This document shows positions 53,101 through 64,000 of a stretch of DNA of 64,000 nucleotides, piece by piece. The DNA lies in NCBI GenBank assembly GCA_948567375.1, contig OX419755.1:23627001-23691000 (forward strand). The letters run 5' to 3'. Position numbers and translations under genes: made by a program. This DNA comes from Lunularia cruciata. Its lineage: Eukaryota > Streptophyta > Marchantiopsida > Lunulariales > Lunulariaceae. Below the pieces are notes generated by a model, which worked only from the letters and a program-made list of their open reading frames with translations, made no database searches and had not been told where the DNA came from. Every line of letters starts with the position of its first letter. The stretch's first letter is position 1.

Positions 53101-56100
53101 TTACCAAATATGTTTTATGTGAGTCCACTGCAGGACAAGTAAGGGATTCTGCCCTTTAATCTTTACTTTACTAATTTACGGTGATAATTATATAAGCTCT
53201 ATAGGGGCCCTCACATACTTCATCTTTAATGAATGAATTAGAGAATGTGTATTTAAAGGAAATGATTTCTCCTTAAGTTTAATTTCGAGAGAGTTCTTTT
53301 ATTTAATTCAATATCTACTTATGCATACTTGATATTTATTGTCTCAATGAAAGTAGAATCAAGTAAGTGTGTTAATTTAATAATCTTTTTTTTTCTAGTG
53401 ATGGATATAGAGCAATGAGGACCGTGGCCTTTCGATTAAAGGGAGATATAGAACTCATTGAATGCAAATGAGATGTAAGATATGTCTTGTAGTGATTGGA
53501 CATAGTACTTTGATTTTTATTGATTATTTTATCACATTTGGTCCTCTTACCATCATCTCCACAATCTAGTGATTAAGAAGGATGATACGTATTTATCATT
53601 ATATTTTCTTATATTAAATTTTGATATAAATAGATTTATTTTTTAAATATAGTGAGAATACATTTTAAAATATTAAAATACCTTTAAATTCTGAAAAAAG
53701 AAATTTTGAACTAAAATATTCCTTAGAAAGACATAGTTCATATTATACACTTATTACCGATGCTAGTGAAAATAAGACACAAGCGCACATGGCCCCTAAC
53801 ACCGTTATAGATACATGATGAACGCATTTCGTGCTTGACATTAAATCCCTAATACTGTTAAAGATAATAAAAAGTCGAGGTATGAAATTGCGTAGTTTTG
53901 TTTTACCTCAAGAGTTTAGGACTGGGGATGGTTCACTTTAGCTCAAATGAGCATTTAGATAATGAAATATTATACTATGCTGTAGTCTAATTAAGTTTTT
54001 AAAAATTCTCTGTAGAGAAAAGCCATACTGTATAACATGTACCACAGCAAGTTTAAGGTATAGACCAAAATTTATAATTTGTTACGCTAGAGTGATTTTA
54101 TGCACATCTCTCATGATGCATCATAGACTTTCTACTTATATCAACATAAAATTTTTGAATATAAACTAGCGTTGTTTGATATGGTCATAACATTTATAAT
54201 TAGTTCTACCGATTTAAGATCAACCCAGGTTTTTCACCTCAATTGAGTTAATCTTCTGTAACAGCTAAAGTGGCGTCAACGATTTATTTTCTTCTCTCTC
54301 TCAATACCGTTGAATGAAAAAAACATTAGTCTGTATTTGGCTTCAGTAAATCTTATTGATTTTTAGCGAAGTTCATTGAAGCTACTTTAGCCTATCTTGG
54401 TCTTGCAGATCTTCAACTTGTTATTTCTACACAATCTGAAATTAATAGAATCATAAATCCAAATTCTGAGAAATTTTTACATTTTAACAGATAATAAGAA
54501 CAGTAAGTCCTTATTCTTGGTCCGCCATTGAATATTAGGGTTCCTCTGAAATATTTAAATCTATTATCTTAGTATAGTATTTAAATCTAAGGCAAAGTTA
54601 AGAGGATAAAACAACAAGTTGACTAATTCACAAAGAATAGAAGACAAGATAGGTCAAATAAACAGAATATTCTAGTAGAGTGTTATTTTTTAGCTATGTT
54701 ATAAATTTTGAATTTGAAAAGTATGTTGAAAAATATTTATCTACGTATTTATTTACTCATATTTACATGGACTTAACTCAACCACGTTTACTCTCAAATG
54801 TTAATTGACATGGATTCAAAATATACTCAAAATGAATTAATAGTGGATTAAGTGCATGAACTTAACTCAATAAGTACCAAGCTTGTCTCTTTAGCCTTAT
54901 AACTATTGGAATATAATTGAAATTTACATGTAACCGTAATATATTGAGATCAAAAGACTTTCTAAATTTTTTTTTGTGAAATTTCTATTTACTTGATGGA
55001 TAAATGTGGTTTCAAGATCTAATCTTTGGAAAAGAATATACCCTATTATCTACAATGCTTTTTCTATTGCTCCTTTTGCACTTAGTGCAAAAAGTACAAA
55101 AACATTTCAAATTACTGATAGATAAGGTTAAATAAGTTAATTTTGACTTAAATTATTTTATTGATATAAATTAGAATATAAATTTCATTTCTAAATATAT
55201 TAAAGTATACGGAGAAGAAATATGTGATTTTAAACATGACAAGTGTTAAGTTCTTGCACAAACAATCAAATTGCACATATAATTGTATATACAATGAATG
55301 ATTTATAGGGCTCATTGCTTTCTTGTATATAAAGCAAGAGATTCCTAAATGCATTCTATTCTAGAAAGAATTCTTTTGCATTATCTAAGTGTCCTCATAC
55401 TTGCTGATTGGGATTCACAACACTTTATGAGACTTAAACTTATCTTACCTGCAGCTTTTAAGGTCAAATGCATCTTCCTATTGTGCTGAGCAACTTTTTA
55501 AAGACTTTGTATTGTTGATTATGGTAAGGTAAAAAACCTAGACTCCTCGTAGAAACTGAGATCCTTATTGTAAAATAAAATAAGATAGAGTTAAATTCAT
55601 GAGGATTAAAATCAAAACTAATGCGTATAAAGTTGCTAAATATTCCATGTACTAATAATAATCGTAACATGGTTGTATTTAGATATCATGATTATATATC
55701 CTGCACTCACTACAAGAAAATATTTATTTATTTGAGAATTTGAATAAAAATGTATTTAAAAAGTAGAAAATAAAAATTGAACTTTTATTTACTAAGTTGA
55801 GAATATAATTGAAAAATATTAGGATATTGGTCTTATAATACTCAACCATATTTAGATAATCATGTTATATATTGACATGAATTATATATTTTTATGAATT
55901 ATATTGAATAAAAATAATAATTGAATAAAATTGATAAAATGCAAGTTGATAATAACAAAACAGGAAGATCTCATATGATTATGATTGAGTGTAAGATCAC
56001 CATATCAAAAAGAATTAAGAACATACTTGACAACTCTAATGATCTGCAATGTTACACTGACATGAGAAACTCCAAAAGAAATGCAAGGGAAAAAATTAAT

Positions 56101-57600
56101 AAAAATACAAGGTTTCATTCCTCAATACTAAGATGCCACAAAGGAGAATCTAGTCTTTATTATATAGCACAGAGTATCCCCAGGAAGCTACATCGTTGGA
56201 TTAAATACATGGATTGGTGACATGTCATGGATTGCACTATTTGGTCGGTCAAACAAGTTTACAAAAGAGAATATTTGGAGAATCTTCTTGTAAGAAGCTC
56301 AAAACAGTATAAGTGAGATACCATTGGAAAGGTCTTGACAAGGCAAGCAAGGGGGAGAAGACAACACTCTTTTTCCCCAAGAGGGAAAACAAGTTTTATT
56401 TTTCAAGGCTTAATTCTTTTGTTTAGGTCTTTGAAATTGGTTGTGAAGTTTTGAAGTTGGTTTTAGCCTTTGCCAATGGGGGAAGTACTCTGTTGGAGAC
56501 ATTTATTTTTAATTTATTTAGATTATCATATATAATATCCTTAAATTTATACCAAGCCAATTTACACTTCTAGATTGATAATGTGTCTAGCTAATAGTAT
56601 TAGATCATCCTAACGTAAAGGTAGTTTAAAGATAAACATGCCTTGTATGTTTAGAACAAAGATTATTATTCAATTGAAACTAGGGACCCAATTTTAGGTT
56701 GTAATTTCTGAGGGTGTTTATTTTCAGATTTTATGAAAAAGCTATGAGGATAAGTTTACTTCCGTATAAGGTATTAGGATAGGTTTTGGTAAAGATCACC
56801 AACTCCAAAAATGAATAAGATCATAAAATAAATTTCAGAAACTAAGAGAAATCAGAAAAAAAAAATCACTATAAAATTTGATTACTTGCAAAAAAGGAAT
56901 TAATACATCAAGAAGAGGATATCTCCCCTCCCAAGACCAGTTCCCTTGAACAATTACGATTTTATTTCTACTAAATGTGGTCATATATATAATGAATATA
57001 TTCAAAAAATAATTATAATTATATCCAATTACCAAATTAAGATAGATAATTTTATTTAATATTAAATTTAATAAAAATAAAAATGATATAAATTATTTTA
57101 TACATATTCATCAATCTATTAGTTGTTGATTAATTTAATTTTGATATGTAATATATCTATTGATCTATGGAAAATAAAATTTCATATTAATAATTTAATA
57201 TATAATATTCTGTATATTTGAGATATCATGATATATTTTTCGTTTTACATCATAGAAAAAAGTATAAATAAATAATTTATTATTATCATATTTTATTTCT
57301 CGGAAATTACAATTATAAAATTAAAATCCTATATATATGAAAATATTTTTTCCCATTTTTTACCCTCTTCTTTTGCACCATTTAAATTAAAGTAAATTCA
57401 AATACAAATTTAGTCTTTCCTTGTCAATAAAAGCTTTCATAATAATAAATAGCTCTAAATTATTTATATTTTGAAAGATAAACTGGAAATTTTTGATATA
57501 GAAAAACTTATAATTTATTTGTGGACACTTAACAAGTTATATTATTTATGTATTTGAATTGTATATGTGAGAGAAAGATAAAAGCTAGATATATAGATAA
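53101..57600. other. AT-rich block without recognised genes
   Basis: The text becomes strikingly A/T-rich at about 53100 and returns to balanced composition abruptly at about 57600. No coding domain is seen. It contains the LTR-like fragment at 56060-56500 and long A/T tracts (especially 56990-57350). It resembles neither the host genes nor the coding transposons. Confidence 0.6.
56060..56500 (-). mobile_element. LTR-like fragment, inverted copy of 2.89-3.40 kb
   Basis: In reverse complement it aligns with 2890-3340. Landmarks on + here are TTTATTATATAGCACAGAG (~56157), GGTGACATGTCATGG (~56216), GGTCGGTCAAACAAG (~56244), AATCTTCTTGTAAGAAGCTC (~56281) and ACCATTGGAAAGGTC (~56321). The TATA-like box reads on -, so the element is in - orientation. 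Similarity is moderate. Confidence 0.55.
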
Positions 57601-58431
57601 TGACCGCAAGAATACTTAGGTGAAGGTGGTCGTCTTCGTCAGAGGAGCCCACGGTAGTAACCATCTTCTCGGCTCGTTATTCTGCCAGTTGCTCCCGTAT
57701 CGAATGCCATCGCTGGTAGGGGATTTATTTTTTCTATCTTTTCTCTTACCTTATGTAGTTGCTTTTATGTATCCAACTTGTTTTTGCAATTAATGAAAAC
57801 CTAGGCAATCAAATAGGGTAAGGATTTGATTTCCTGGGGGTTGCGATCGGAATTGCGATGAGAAGTTTGAGGGGTTATGATTGGAATTACACCTAGTTTT
57901 GCTGATGGTTACCTTCACTGCGTAATAGAGCCACCTAGGAACCCCTCTAGATAAGCTAGCCGAGCGAGATCAATTGATTGCAGTTGGAGAAGTGAGGTGG
58001 AGTAGGTACAAAAACAACCCGAGAGATCTACATATTTCACAGCTCGCTCGTCGCAGGAAGAAACATGAAGCAACTGAAAATTGGCCAACATGTACATTGA
58101 TTTGCTGTTGTTCGTATCAACCCGTCTTGGAATCCTTTTTCCTATCATCGTCCGTATATCATCTGTCTATTTGGAGCGAGTGATGAGGGATTACCGAATT
58201 AGTGCTTACAGGGATTACTGAGACGGATCCGGGATGGGAGGCATTAATGGGACTGAAGGTATCGCCATCTAAGTTACGGATTATAGGGATGTCCAAGACT
58301 GAAAGCATCCATTGTCCAAAGTTTTCATATTAAGGAAGTCAGATTGATCAAGCCTAAAGCAGATGTTGTTGACGGGAATGGAGAGGAGTGCATATGGCAG
58401 TAAGTTGAGGGAGTCAGAAGGTGTGGTGTGG
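57601..58431. other. Intergenic sequence, no gene recognised
   Basis: More GC-balanced than the preceding block; no domain seen. Confidence 0.35.
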
Positions 58432-58715
58432 AGAAACTAAGGAGGTTGAGGAAAAAGACACCACGAACCTAGCCATGAATTGACCCGATTTGGCATGCCA
58501 GTGATCAGCGAGATGGATTTTAAGCACTATCTGGCCTTTTCTGGGAGTTGGGATTGGACGAGAATGTAGCGGTGAGGAACTAAGGAGTTCGAGGAAAGAG
58601 GACACCACGAACCTTGCTATGAATTGACCTGATTTGGCATGCCATTGATCAACGAGATAGACTTTACGCACTGTCTGGCCTGTTTGGGAGTTGGGATTGG
58701 ATGAGGATGCGAGAG
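58432..58715 (+). repeat. ~143-bp tandem duplication
   Basis: GAAACTAAGGAGGTTGAGG at ~58433 and GGAACTAAGGAGTTCGAGG at ~58576 begin two units that both contain ACACCACGAACC, ATGAATTGACC, GATTTGGCATGCCA, GATCARCGAGAT and GGGAGTTGGGATTGGA. A - strand frame across both units (58671-58414) repeats the peptide WHAKSGQF.ARFVVS. Confidence 0.9.
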
Positions 58716-59460
58716 TGAGGGGAATACTTCTAAATTCCAGTGTGTAGAATATTTCAGGTCCCTGTGTTTTTTGCAGTTGCGTTAGGTGTTAAAAGTGGGA
58801 CCTAACATTATGGACTTCATCGGAGTGGCTCTAGGGGTTGTGAGAGGTGTCCATTTAGTAATGTGGATTAGACTTGAGTATCAATGTTGGAGGATTGTTT
58901 AACTCGTGGGGTTAAAAGTAGGCTCTTCTTACATCTCTCCTCTATCTATTTCCTTGTTTTTCTTTTATTCCTTCGTTTGTGGGTTGGTAATTTTTGTTCT
59001 GCATAAGCTATATATAGGCTATCTTTTGGATGTGTTCTCTTTTGTACTTGTGTTTGGGGAATATTTGCTATGGAAAAATTTCGATGTCTTCACTTTGACA
59101 TTGGCACTTAGAGGAACTACCATAGGTATTATTATTATAGATGATACTTCTCATCTAGCAGTCCATACCTTTATGTGCAATTGGAAAATAGATATTATTA
59201 TTGATTTTTTCAACACACAACTAAGTAGATCAAGTTCATATTGATGAAATCCCTTCCATTCGTATACCACATCGTTTGCCCCACCCAATGGACGACTCCA
59301 CAACATTTTGACTCTACAATGAAGGATTCTACATCTTTTGTCACACTCATTTTTTATCTCGTTTTTTATTTCCCTATAACTGTCCTTCTTATCACACCAC
59401 TACAGTCCCACCACCACTCCAAGATCATATTGTTCCTCATGTGCCCTTAGCATGCCCTTA
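58716..59460. other. Unidentified sequence
   Basis: A + frame from 58906 (GTG start, 112 codons) is hydrophobic near its N-terminus (SLFFFYSFVCGLVIFVLHKL) but matches nothing I know. It is more likely chance in AT-rich DNA. Confidence 0.3.
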
Positions 59461-59508
59461 GGTTGTTGATGAGGTAATATGTATGGACATATTACCTCAT
59501 CAACAACC
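59461..59508. repeat. Perfect hairpin, 22-bp arms and 4-base loop
   Basis: Left arm 59461-59482 (GGTTGTTGATGAGG...), loop ATGG, right arm 59487-59508 is its exact reverse complement. No mismatch in a region where every other repeat is decayed. Confidence 0.97.
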
Positions 59509-60515
59509 CACATTATCTTATCTAGATTGTCCCGTGGGTGGAGATTGACCTAGCCTAACATTAAGGGAGATCTAGATGTCTACGGATGAGAGGGCAAAGG
59601 CCACTTCTCCTCCTACTCCCAATACTTCTTGTCCTAGCTATTCAAGGCCCACTAGGCTCATAGTCTTTGGATGAAGGTGGAAGCCACTTCTTCTCCTACT
59701 TCTTAGAACCTCTTTGTACTCCTATCCTCTCTATTTAGGCTACATACTCATGGATGCATTCTTTTAATCCTCCTCAATCATTCTTACTCAACTTACCATG
59801 ATCACGTATGTATATTAGTATCCTTATGTCTCATCACCTAGTGTACTACATACTCTCCATACTACAAGCTATCTTGGCAAATGATCAGAGAAGAGATTTC
59901 CTTACTTGGACATTATTTTCACTCTTACTATAATGGAATCTGCTCCACTTAGCCCATAGGGATGCATGAGAATACCAAGAGGCCACTTTTAGGATTTATT
60001 AATTTTTGCAAGAGTATTGGTCAAACCTTCCAGATGAATCTATCACACAAACCCAAGTACCAACCAAAGGATCAAGGAGTCCTTATAGTCCCATGATTTA
60101 CCTCTAAAGAATTGTTGTCTACATCACTCCTTCATGTTAGGCCAACGTAGTTGAATATTGACATACAATCCAAACACTCTTTAAACCAAAATCTTTCTTC
60201 ATTAATACATTTTTGCCTTATAGAGTCTCCATCCTCCTACCATTTTATGACATTCTTTCATTTCTCCACCCAAATGAGGATTTAGAGCACATGGAGTCAT
60301 TCTTTGCTCATGCTTTACTCCATTCCATACATTTCTCAAGGGGTGGGCCATCAAGATTGGAGCACTTGTATGATTGTCTCTTACCAAACATGCAAGATTG
60401 TGGTTTCTCCCTTCTCTTTGCTTTTTATCAGCACATTGCTTCAAGGCTCATGCCTCTTGGAGTTACTTTTTTGTTTGGATAATTTTATTTTCTTGCTTTT
60501 CCAAAGGAGACATCA
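59509..60515. other. Unidentified, repeat-derived-looking sequence
   Basis: Local short repeats (ACTTCTYCTCCTACT at ~59602 and ~59686). + frames at 60213-60540 are not recognisable. Confidence 0.3.
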
Positions 60516-60894
60516 TATAAAAGACCAAGGAGAGAAATAAGAGAATGAAATATCATATTGAAACTCTCAAGTAAGGGAAAATGCAAATGCCTGACCTTAG
60601 CTTGGGTTTTGGTATTTATAGGCAACTTGAGTATGAGGCTCCAAAGAAGCTTCCAAGGAAGGTTCCCTCTAGAAGTTGCCTTACTTGGAGTGCTAGCTAA
60701 AACAGCCATCAACTTGGCATACAAGTAACTCAACTCTTGGAAGGTTCCTAAAAGCTTCTCACAAAGAAGCTTCATGGATGCTTCTAGAATATTCTTAAGA
60801 TTTTCTAACTAAATGCTAATTCTATGACTTACTCATTATATTTAGCTTCTACTAACTCTATAGTATTACATACTACTAACTCCATATTATTATA
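60516..60894 (-). repeat. 3' LTR of gypsy element B
   Basis: On - it starts TATAATAATATGGAG (A has TGTAACAATACGGAG) and ends CTCCTTGGTCTTTTATA (A has CTCCTTGGTCTTTTACA). It is shorter than the LTRs of A, with fewer ~64-bp internal units. Confidence 0.78.
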
Positions 60895-60929
60895 TACTCC
60901 CCATTGTTAGTTGGTGACATCCTCATTGC

Positions 60930-61140
60930 AATGGAGTCTTCAAACTCTTGTACAGCCACTTGTGTATTTTGGAGATGAGAAAGAGACTTCCATATGGCAT
61001 TGTGAAGAGGATACCCTTTCTAAAGGATCTTATATTCAGTGTGTTTGGTGGCCATGTTGGTTGTCATGGCGTGCAAGTATATGATCAACTTTGTATTCTT
61101 CATGATCATTAGTAGGGATTGGAGGAGGAGGTTGAAATCA
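60930..61140 (-). pseudogene. Chromodomain of gypsy element B
   Basis: On - it reads MIMKNTK-type text, in the better frame NDHEEYKVDHILA-like, HDNQHGH, then YKIL, stop, KGYPLHNAIW and SLSHLQNTQVAVQEFEDS. Position by position it parallels EEYEVDCILACHH, YKVFWKGY and WESLSHFNNAQIAIQEFEAS of element A. A TGG-to-TAG change removes the W of WKGY. Confidence 0.75.
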
Positions 61141-61429
61141 AGTAAGAAGAGAAGATAGGTTAGAAGCAGAGGGGTTTAATTTGGAAACATAGGAAGATAT
61201 GATGGATTTTCATGTGACTAAGAAGGGTAAGTTTGTAGGTGATAGGAGAAATGATTTGATAATATCAAAGGGAACTACCCAATTGAGATTAAGTTTACAA
61301 AATTGGATGTTTAGAGAGAGAAGAAGATTACTAGAGGAAAGCATGACCTCATCACCAATTGAAAAGTGAGATCATGATGATGGCTATCAATAGATTTTTT
61401 TTGCTAATTTGAGCAAAAAAAATACTTGG

Positions 61430-61508
61430 CTTGGTGTAAGGAAGTAGATGGCTTGGACAAGAAGAAGATCCACCTTCTTGTCCAAGTTATTTACTTCCTT
61501 ACACCAAG
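61430..61508. repeat. 35-bp-arm hairpin with G-T mismatches only
   Basis: Left arm 61430-61464, loop 61465-61473 (AAGATCCAC), right arm 61474-61508. Arms pair at 32 of 35 positions; the three exceptions are all G opposite T, so a + strand RNA would pair fully through G-U wobbles. Element A has no counterpart at the matching place (~31130), so it is an addition specific to B. Confidence 0.93.
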
Positions 61509-61599
61509 CTTCTTACAGGCAGAAGATCACTCCTTCACCAAGCCAATGTACAACAAGAAAATTATGGGCTTCTCTCTCCTCTTCCTTAGTTATGGGCAA

Positions 61600-62280
61600 G
61601 GCGATATGAGAGACATGACATAGTGGTGGAGCAAGAAGAGAATTTGGAACAAGTGGATGTTGCTCATAATTAAGGAAGACAAGAGAGAAGCTTGTATTGC
61701 ATGCTTTGAATTATAAAAGGCAAATTTTGCAGCCACAAGACAAGTATCCCAATTAGTATGATGCATGTTGACAAAGGCATGTAGTGTATCCTCCAAAGTG
61801 CAATTTGTGCATTATTTTTGCCCATCAGTTTCAAGATGGGCAAAAAAAGGATATAGATAAGGCAAGCTTGGTGCTAAGGAGTTTCAAAAGTGCTTGCAAA
61901 TGAATTGAAGATCATGATTAGAGATAAGAACACTTGGCATCCCATGGTGTTTGAAGACCATATTGAAGTAAATCTAGGCCAATGTTGGAGCATCCATGAT
62001 ATCCATGGTAAGTGCTAGGTGAATTTGCTCATTAAGCTTATCAACAAACACCAAAATTGTTGTATGGCCTTGATTAGTCTTTGGTAAGGATGCATTGAGG
62101 TCTAGAGTTACATATTCTTATTGAGTAGATGGAATGGAGAGTGGTTGGATTAGTCCACCAAATTTTTGGTTGTTGGCTTTGTTTCATTGGTAGCTCTAAT
62201 AAGATTGGACAAACTCTCATACCATGTTTGGCCACCACCATTGATGTACTCAAGGTCTTGTCCACACTCATGTGAACATC
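61600..62280 (-). pseudogene. Integrase remnant of gypsy element B
   Basis: On - it reads ATNETKPTTKNLVD (~62190), QGHTTILVFVDKL-like and IMDAPTLA (~61990), FKHHGMPSVLISNHDLQF (second Asp; ~61930), and LEDTLHAFVNMHHTNWDTCL with AAKFAFYNSKHAIQ (61796-61690). Each matches 30480-31000 of element A. Several frames needed. Confidence 0.75.
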
Positions 62281-62500
62281 AATTGGTAAGTCATGTGCTT
62301 CTTGAAATCACACTGGTCATAGATCTCCCATAGTTAGAACATAGATTTAGTTTGTAAAGTATAGGCCCATCTTTGATTGAAAAGGTGTTGTACTCCTTTT
62401 CATGTGTTGTGGCACCTCCCGTTAGTCCAATTCCACCTTGTTCTTTCAATTTTCTTACTTTTCTAAGAACCAAACTGAGTTAATAGTTTGTCAAGGTTGG

Positions 62501-64000
62501 AAGAAGGTTTCATACCATTTACTTTCAACACGGAGATAAATCACACCAATGGAAGGAAGATGAATAAGGAAAGTGCACCATGGAGAATTTTGGAGCAATT
62601 GGATTAGAAGGAGAACTTGCACCAATGAATTTCAATGAAGAAGACCTTTGGCCAAATAAACCTCTGGCAAGGAAGTCCTTTTGCCTAAAGGGCACTCAAT
62701 ATTGTAACCCTAGCATCATCAACCTTTGGCCTTGAAAAACCTTTGGCTTGGGAATCATTTGGCATGGCATATCTTTGATCTAAAAGGCAGCTAGTTTAAA
62801 TGGATCCCAAGGGCTTGAATTTGATACCGCCAAATCAAGAACCATAATTAATAATGATCTGATTGAATCAAAATGTTTACATGTGTGGTTTATGATTGCT
62901 CATCCAAGGTGCATCTACCAAAATTTTGTAATAGTTGAAACAAATACTTCAAAAGTTGGACTAAACTAACTACTTTTCACTTTTGTAGAGCTAAACAAGC
63001 AAGTCTTATACAAGTTAGAACTCTCTCCACCTTTGCTATGAAAACCTTGAGAGTTAAATTGACAGAATGAGTGGGATCTTGCAAGTGACCCAATTGAATT
63101 ACATATCTTTAGAGAAGAGACAAATATGGCCTTAGCAAATAGAGAGCACAAGCATCATAAAAGAGTAGTTGAGATTATTCTCAAGTCACTTGGGTTAACC
63201 AAGTGAGCACTCAAGTATAAAGAGTAGACTTTCTCCATAGCATGAAACTTGAATTGTTACTATGGAATTGGGAGTTGAGAAATCATGCAATGCTCTATGA
63301 GATTAGAGATAATAAGGATCTATGGTTGGAGAAATTATGAAAAAATATCTTTGCTTGGACTAAGGAGTATGGGAAACAAGTGTTGGGACTTGAGAATTCA
63401 CCCTCAAATGCCATGACTCTAGAGAAGTAGTAGACTTACCCGGATGCAAGCATGGAAGTTAAGTTAAAAACCTTATTTAAACATAATAAGACCAGTAATG
63501 GTTGGTCGGTAGGAAGATATAAGGATGTTACTTAGAGTGCCATCACCAAGGTAGTGATAAATTTGTTCAAATTCCAAACACATAATATATGTAAATAATA
63601 GTCAAACAATCTTCTTTGAATATTTGTATGAAGGGAGGCTTGTGAATTAGGCAATAATGTTTTAGAGGCATGAGCAAGACCTACTTGCAAACATGCAAGA
63701 AGATGGAGTAGTATGCTTTTATCCCTCTTTGTCATTCCCATTTATATAGGGATGGATCTCTTGATGCTAAAGGAGCCAAGAAGTATCCTAACCATTATTT
63801 CCCTAAAGGATACTTCAAAAATCATTGGGAGGTGAAGGGATTACAAAAGAAGTACAAGCTCATTGGCTCAATGTTTGCAAACACTGGGAAATTCATCCCA
63901 TTGGAAGAAGCCCACAACACCTTGGGCTAAAAAAGAAAGAAACAAATGGAAGAAGTTGATGATATTTTGTCATAAGAAAGAAGTAGTGGATAGTACCTAC
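62501..64000. other. Unidentified, probably repeat-derived sequence
   Basis: No retroelement domain recognised on either strand. CTTTGGC recurs several times at 62645-62770. A + frame near 63780-63930 reads FPKGYFKNHWEVKGLQKKYK and GKFIPLEEAHNTLG, protein-like but unknown to me. Confidence 0.35.

Larger units (their letters stand above)
60516..62500 (-). mobile_element. Chromodomain Ty3/gypsy retrotransposon B (3' part), same family as element A
   Basis: Read on -, an integrase remnant (62280-61600), a chromodomain (61140-60930), a polypurine tract (60902-60895) and an LTR (60894-60516) correspond in order and sequence to element A. The 5' part is not clearly recognisable beyond ~62500, so it is either truncated or too decayed there. 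Stops throughout. Confidence 0.78.

Noticed and set aside
60213-60540. Overlapping + frames of 89 and 78 codons as a gene
   Set aside because: They run into the gypsy B LTR and have no recognisable motif.

Overview
This window looks like nuclear DNA of a land plant. It holds two intact host genes set far apart in transposon-rich sequence. The host genes are an intronless ATL-type RING-H2 gene with the plant-specific GLD motif and a plant-style glycine/asparagine-rich protein with a Cys-rich tail. The mix of Ty3/gypsy, Ty1/copia and an R2-like non-LTR element suggests a non-seed plant (bryophyte, lycophyte or fern), but I cannot name the species. I recognised no tRNA, rRNA or CRISPR array.

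Layout. 1-8892: a decayed Ty3/gypsy retrotransposon on + (5' end outside the window) with gag, protease, a cytosine-5 DNA methyltransferase domain, reverse transcriptase, RNase H, integrase and 3' LTR. 9-12.9 kb: intergenic sequence and leader. 12949-15009: ATL RING-H2 E3 ligase. 15-22 kb: intergenic sequence with tandem duplications and two unexplained open stretches. 22.0-33.0 kb: a non-LTR retrotransposon on -, with an N-terminal zinc finger and a C-terminal CCHC plus restriction-like endonuclease motif. It is split by a chromodomain Ty3/gypsy element (24962-32204, paired LTRs), which itself carries a ~1.5 kb foreign insert inside its reverse transcriptase. 33267-37226: a non-autonomous Ty1/copia element with paired LTRs; its integrase/RT core is replaced by a coiled-coil region resembling plant nuclear-lamina CRWN/NMCP proteins. 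37.2-43.5 kb: intergenic with three tandem-repeat blocks. 43504-~48000: a younger Ty1/copia element lacking its 3' LTR. 48-51 kb: intergenic. 51021-51944 (-): glycine-rich, Cys-tailed protein. 53.1-57.6 kb: AT-rich block with an LTR fragment matching one at 2.9 kb. 57.6-64 kb: degenerate repeats, two young-looking hairpins, and a second chromodomain gypsy element on -.

The main result is the methyltransferase-bearing gypsy element. Between protease and RT it carries motif I (LFDGIS), motif IV with the catalytic Cys (GWPCQG), motif VI (EN), a degraded motif VIII, and motifs IX and X, in canonical order and continuous with the RT reading frame. All thirteen in-frame stops I located in that domain are TAG or TGA, as expected from C-to-T decay of CAG, CGA and TGG codons. 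The second is the copia element that seems to have captured part of a CRWN-like gene.

The transposon genes do not form pathways with the host genes. Each element encodes (or encoded) its own replication proteins, and all appear inactive from stops, frameshifts or missing parts. Domain boundaries in decayed elements are read by eye and are approximate to tens of bases.
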